From positions 61,282-83,703 of the forward strand of contig DJVL01000021.1 in the NCBI GenBank assembly GCA_002440845.1: a stretch of 22,422 bases of DNA. Direction: 5' to 3'. This document shows, one piece after another, positions 20,574 through 22,422 of the stretch. The notes beneath the pieces were generated by a model. The model saw only the letters and a list, made by a program, of their open reading frames with translations, had not been told where the DNA came from and ran no database searches. Every line of letters starts with the position of its first letter. Positions within the stretch are counted from its first letter, which is position 1. The stretch comes from Patescibacteria group bacterium UBA6257. GTDB lineage: Bacteria; Patescibacteriota; Minisyncoccia; UBA6257. A program made the position numbers and the translations under genes.

Positions 20574-21138
20574 AAAACTTATTCTGATTGGATTAGGCAA
20601 CCCCCTTGAGGAATACAAAAACACTCCTCACAATGCCGGAAGGAATTTTATTGACTGGCTGGCAAGCAGTTGGCAAGCGGAAAAATGGCAAAAAGACAAA
20701 AAAACCTTAACTCAAATTTGTTTTTTTAAAAAAGAGAGCTTTGAAGGAGTTCTGGCAAAACCTTTAGTTTTTATGAATGATTCCGGAAAAAGCGCCAAGC
20801 TGTTAAAACAATTTTATAAAATCCCCGTCTCCCATTTTTTGGTTTTTCATGACGACGGCGATATTGATTTGGGAAAATTCAAAATCAGCTACAATCGGGG
20901 TTCAGCCGGCCATAAAGGGGTAGAATCTATTATTAAAAATTTCAATTCAAAAAAATTTTTTCGCTGCAGAATAGGAATCAGGCCTCCTAGTAGCAAAAAA
21001 CAAAAAACCGAAAAGTTCGTTTTAAAAAACTTAAAGCCGGAAGAAAAAACAGCGCTTTACCAAAGTTTTCCCGCAATTGAAAAGGAATTAAAGCAAACTC
21101 TCAAAATAATAAGCCAAGAGCTTAAAAATCAGGACTGA
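20566..21138 (+). CDS. pth: Peptidyl-tRNA hydrolase
   Basis: Pth releases tRNA from prematurely dropped peptidyl-tRNA in the cytosol. The 190 residues match the family. It begins LILIGLGNPLEEYKNTPHNA, holding Asn12 and the catalytic His22; the usual TRHN is TPHN. KPLVFMNDSGKSAKLL gives the conserved MNxSG. FLVFHDDGDIDLGKFKI holds the catalytic-site Asp, and GSAGHKGVESII the GHxG motif. FFRCRIGIRPP then leads into the C-terminal lid. The start overlaps the LCP gene by 8 bp, with AAAGAAG upstream as a weak ribosome site. The last 51 bp overlap the 3' end of the convergent membrane-protein gene, so the two mRNAs are complementary there. Confidence 0.95.
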   Translation: MNKKLILIGLGNPLEEYKNTPHNAGRNFIDWLASSWQAEKWQKDKKTLTQICFFKKESFEGVLAKPLVFMNDSGKSAKLLKQFYKIPVSHFLVFHDDGDIDLGKFKISYNRGSAGHKGVESIIKNFNSKKFFRCRIGIRPPSSKKQKTEKFVLKNLKPEEKTALYQSFPAIEKELKQTLKIISQELKNQD

Positions 21139-21738
21139 AAGCAAACTTGTTAAAATAACTCCCAAAGACAAAAAATTAAACAATAAAAAAAATTCTAAAT
21201 TAAAAATAAGGAAAACCAGAAAATAAGGGAAAAAATTCTTTTTTATTTTGTCGCTAAACAAAAAATAAAAATAAGAAAAAATCGCCAAGCCGAAAGCGTA
21301 AGAACAAACGCTCAACCAAAAAGAAAAATTGAAAAAGAAATAAAAACTCAAAGAAATAATTATCCAGCCCAAGAAAAGATAATAAAATAAATATTCTCTG
21401 AACTTTATTTCTTCCGGCGGGAAAGAAAATATTTTCTCTCCCATAAACCACAAAAAAACTAAAACAAAGACGATTAACCACAAGGGCTTTACCAGAAAAA
21501 ATAAAGCCCTTGTTTCTATTACGCCCAAAAATAAAGCAAAAAAATTAAACCAAGACAAGCCGCTCGCCACCTTCCAAAGCGCTATCAGCCCTAAAGAAAG
21601 AAATACAGCCGAAAGGAAAGAAAGCTTGAAAATAAAGCCGCTAATTAAAGCGGTTAAATAAAAAATAAAAAAAACAATATCTTTGGTCTTAGGGGAAAAA
21701 GAATAATTATTAATGTTTAACATTGATATAAAACTCAT
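21088..21738 (-). CDS. Polytopic membrane protein of unknown function
   Basis: I do not recognise a family. From the ATG at 21738 the protein has 216 residues, rich in Phe, Leu and Ile, with roughly seven or eight hydrophobic segments (about 20-37, 39-56, 62-78, 83-99, 112-131, 136-160, 168-187 and 190-210). A short polar loop with FPPEEIKFREY lies near residues 104-116. There are no obvious catalytic residues, signal cleavage site or soluble domain. The start is chosen because AAGGAGG and a nearer AGGAG precede this ATG; a reading from 21771 would overlap the clpB end by 17 bp and lie upstream of that site. It begins 16 bp after the clpB stop, so it is probably in the same transcription unit, and its 3' end overlaps pth tail to tail by 51 bp. 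Confidence 0.75.
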   Translation of the reverse strand: MSFISMLNINNYSFSPKTKDIVFFIFYLTALISGFIFKLSFLSAVFLSLGLIALWKVASGLSWFNFFALFLGVIETRALFFLVKPLWLIVFVLVFLWFMGEKIFSFPPEEIKFREYLFYYLFLGWIIISLSFYFFFNFSFWLSVCSYAFGLAIFSYFYFLFSDKIKKNFFPYFLVFLIFNLEFFLLFNFLSLGVILTSLLSVLIFKLLAYYFESLL

Positions 21739-21743
21739 TACAG

Positions 21744-21756
21744 CTCCTGCCTCCTT
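21744..21756 (-). promoter_or_regulatory. Strong double Shine-Dalgarno site before the membrane-protein gene
   Basis: On the minus strand AAGGAG (21751-21756, overlapping the clpB stop codon) and AGGAG (21744-21748) lie 12 and 5 nt before the ATG at 21738. This is the best ribosome-binding sequence in the window and decides the start of the gene. Confidence 0.7.
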
Positions 21757-22422
21757 AGGAAATTTTTTCAAAAACCAAAGACCCTTTTTTTATTGCCACA
21801 GAAATCTTGCTTCCTTCTTTCACTTCTCCGCCTATAATCTTGTCTGCCAAATAATCAAGGATTTCTTTTTCTATTAATCTTTTGAGAGGCCGGGCGCCAT
21901 ATTCAGGGTCATAGCCTTTTTTCGCCAGATAGTTCTTGGCTTCTTTGGAAAGTTGGACCTGAATTTCTCTTTTTGCCAATCTTTGATTCACTTTCTCTAT
22001 TTGCAAATCAACTATTTTTTCTATTTCTTTGGGGCCCAGAGGATTAAAAATAATTATTTCATCTATCCGATTTAGAAATTCCGGCCGGAAACTCTCTCTT
22101 AAAGCCGCTTCTATTTTGTTTTTTAACTCGGATTTTTGCTGTTCTTTCTTTTCTTCAGCGCCAAGGCTAAAACCCAAAGATGCCATTTCATGAATGTATT
22201 CTCCGCCTAAATTGGAGGTCATTATAATAATCGTATTTTTAAAATCCACGGTTCGGCCTTTGCCGTCGGTTAATCTTCCGTTATCAAGAACTTGAAGCAA
22301 AATATTAAAAACTTCGGGATGGGCTTTCTCTATTTCGTCAAATAAAATAAGGCTGTAGGGTCTGTGTTTTACCGCTTCTGTAAGTTGTCCTCCTTCCTCA
22401 TAACCAACATAACCCGGAGGCG
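21755..22422 (-). CDS. clpB: ClpB-type AAA+ disaggregase, C-terminal part (cut by window edge)
   Basis: Only the last ~222 residues are present; the open frame continues off the right edge. It covers the second AAA+ domain. The pore loop is PPGYVGYEEGGQLTEAV. Walker B is LILFDEIEKAHPEVFN, then LLQVLDNGRLTDGKGRTVDF. Sensor 1 is IIIMTSNLGG, the arginine-finger region is FRPEFLNRIDEIIIFNPL, and sensor 2 is YGARPLKRLIEKEI. The order and the sequence TDGKGRTVDF favour ClpB, which rescues aggregated proteins with DnaK-GrpE; ClpC is less likely but cannot be excluded because the N-terminal and middle domains are missing. An apparent start at 22300 is just an internal TTG. The adjacent membrane-protein gene follows by 16 bp. 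Confidence 0.85.
   Translation of the reverse strand, partial: PPGYVGYEEGGQLTEAVKHRPYSLILFDEIEKAHPEVFNILLQVLDNGRLTDGKGRTVDFKNTIIIMTSNLGGEYIHEMASLGFSLGAEEKKEQQKSELKNKIEAALRESFRPEFLNRIDEIIIFNPLGPKEIEKIVDLQIEKVNQRLAKREIQVQLSKEAKNYLAKKGYDPEYGARPLKRLIEKEILDYLADKIIGGEVKEGSKISVAIKKGSLVFEKIS

Noticed and set aside
21739..21771. Membrane protein starting at 21771
   Set aside because: It would overlap the clpB end and begin upstream of the strong Shine-Dalgarno site that serves the ATG at 21738.

Overview
This window is an AT-rich, gene-dense stretch of bacterial chromosome made almost entirely of housekeeping genes. Proteins are lysine- and isoleucine-rich, gaps are mostly under 150 bp, and TGA is used as a normal stop (recR, comEC, pth), so the code is standard. 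The short HrcA, the LCP protein, the bS21-YbeY-FtsA-FtsZ order and the compact layout suggest a Candidate Phyla Radiation (Patescibacteria, perhaps Parcubacteria-like) genome. That placement is inference; there is no rRNA in the window to confirm it. An oxygen-sensitive class III ribonucleotide reductase points to an anaerobic or fermentative life.

Layout. At the left edge, grpE and hrcA run leftwards as a heat-shock operon. Upstream of hrcA is a recognisable but degenerate CIRCE operator wrapped around the promoter. Divergently, corA, cysS, dnaB (overlapping cysS) and recR run rightwards. From about 6.2 to 19.5 kb every gene is on the minus strand, in transcription order lepB, hisS, rpsU, ybeY, ftsA, ftsZ, nrdD, nrdG, comEC, a comEC-type metallo-beta-lactamase gene and aspS. 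A second divergent promoter region near 19.5 kb serves lepB and an LCP-family gene that overlaps pth. At the right edge a clpB-type gene (cut by the window) and an unknown polytopic membrane protein run leftwards, and the latter overlaps the end of pth tail to tail.

Functions group into protein quality control (GrpE, HrcA, ClpB), translation (three aminoacyl-tRNA synthetases, bS21, YbeY, Pth), replication and repair (DnaB, RecR), anaerobic dNTP synthesis (NrdD, NrdG), division (FtsA, FtsZ), DNA uptake (split ComEC) and envelope (LepB, LCP, CorA).

I do not see an undescribed multi-gene system. The unusual items are inside known genes. A 406-residue intein interrupts the active-site loop of NrdD; its homing endonuclease looks dead and its penultimate residue is Phe. 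FtsZ has Asn where the catalytic T7-loop Asp is expected. CorA has QMN in place of the GMN signature. AspRS lacks the bacterial GAD domain. ComEC is split into two overlapping genes. The nrdG-comEC gap is built from two adjacent tandem duplications, of 65 bp and 17 bp. Promoters sit very close to start codons and Shine-Dalgarno sites are scarce.
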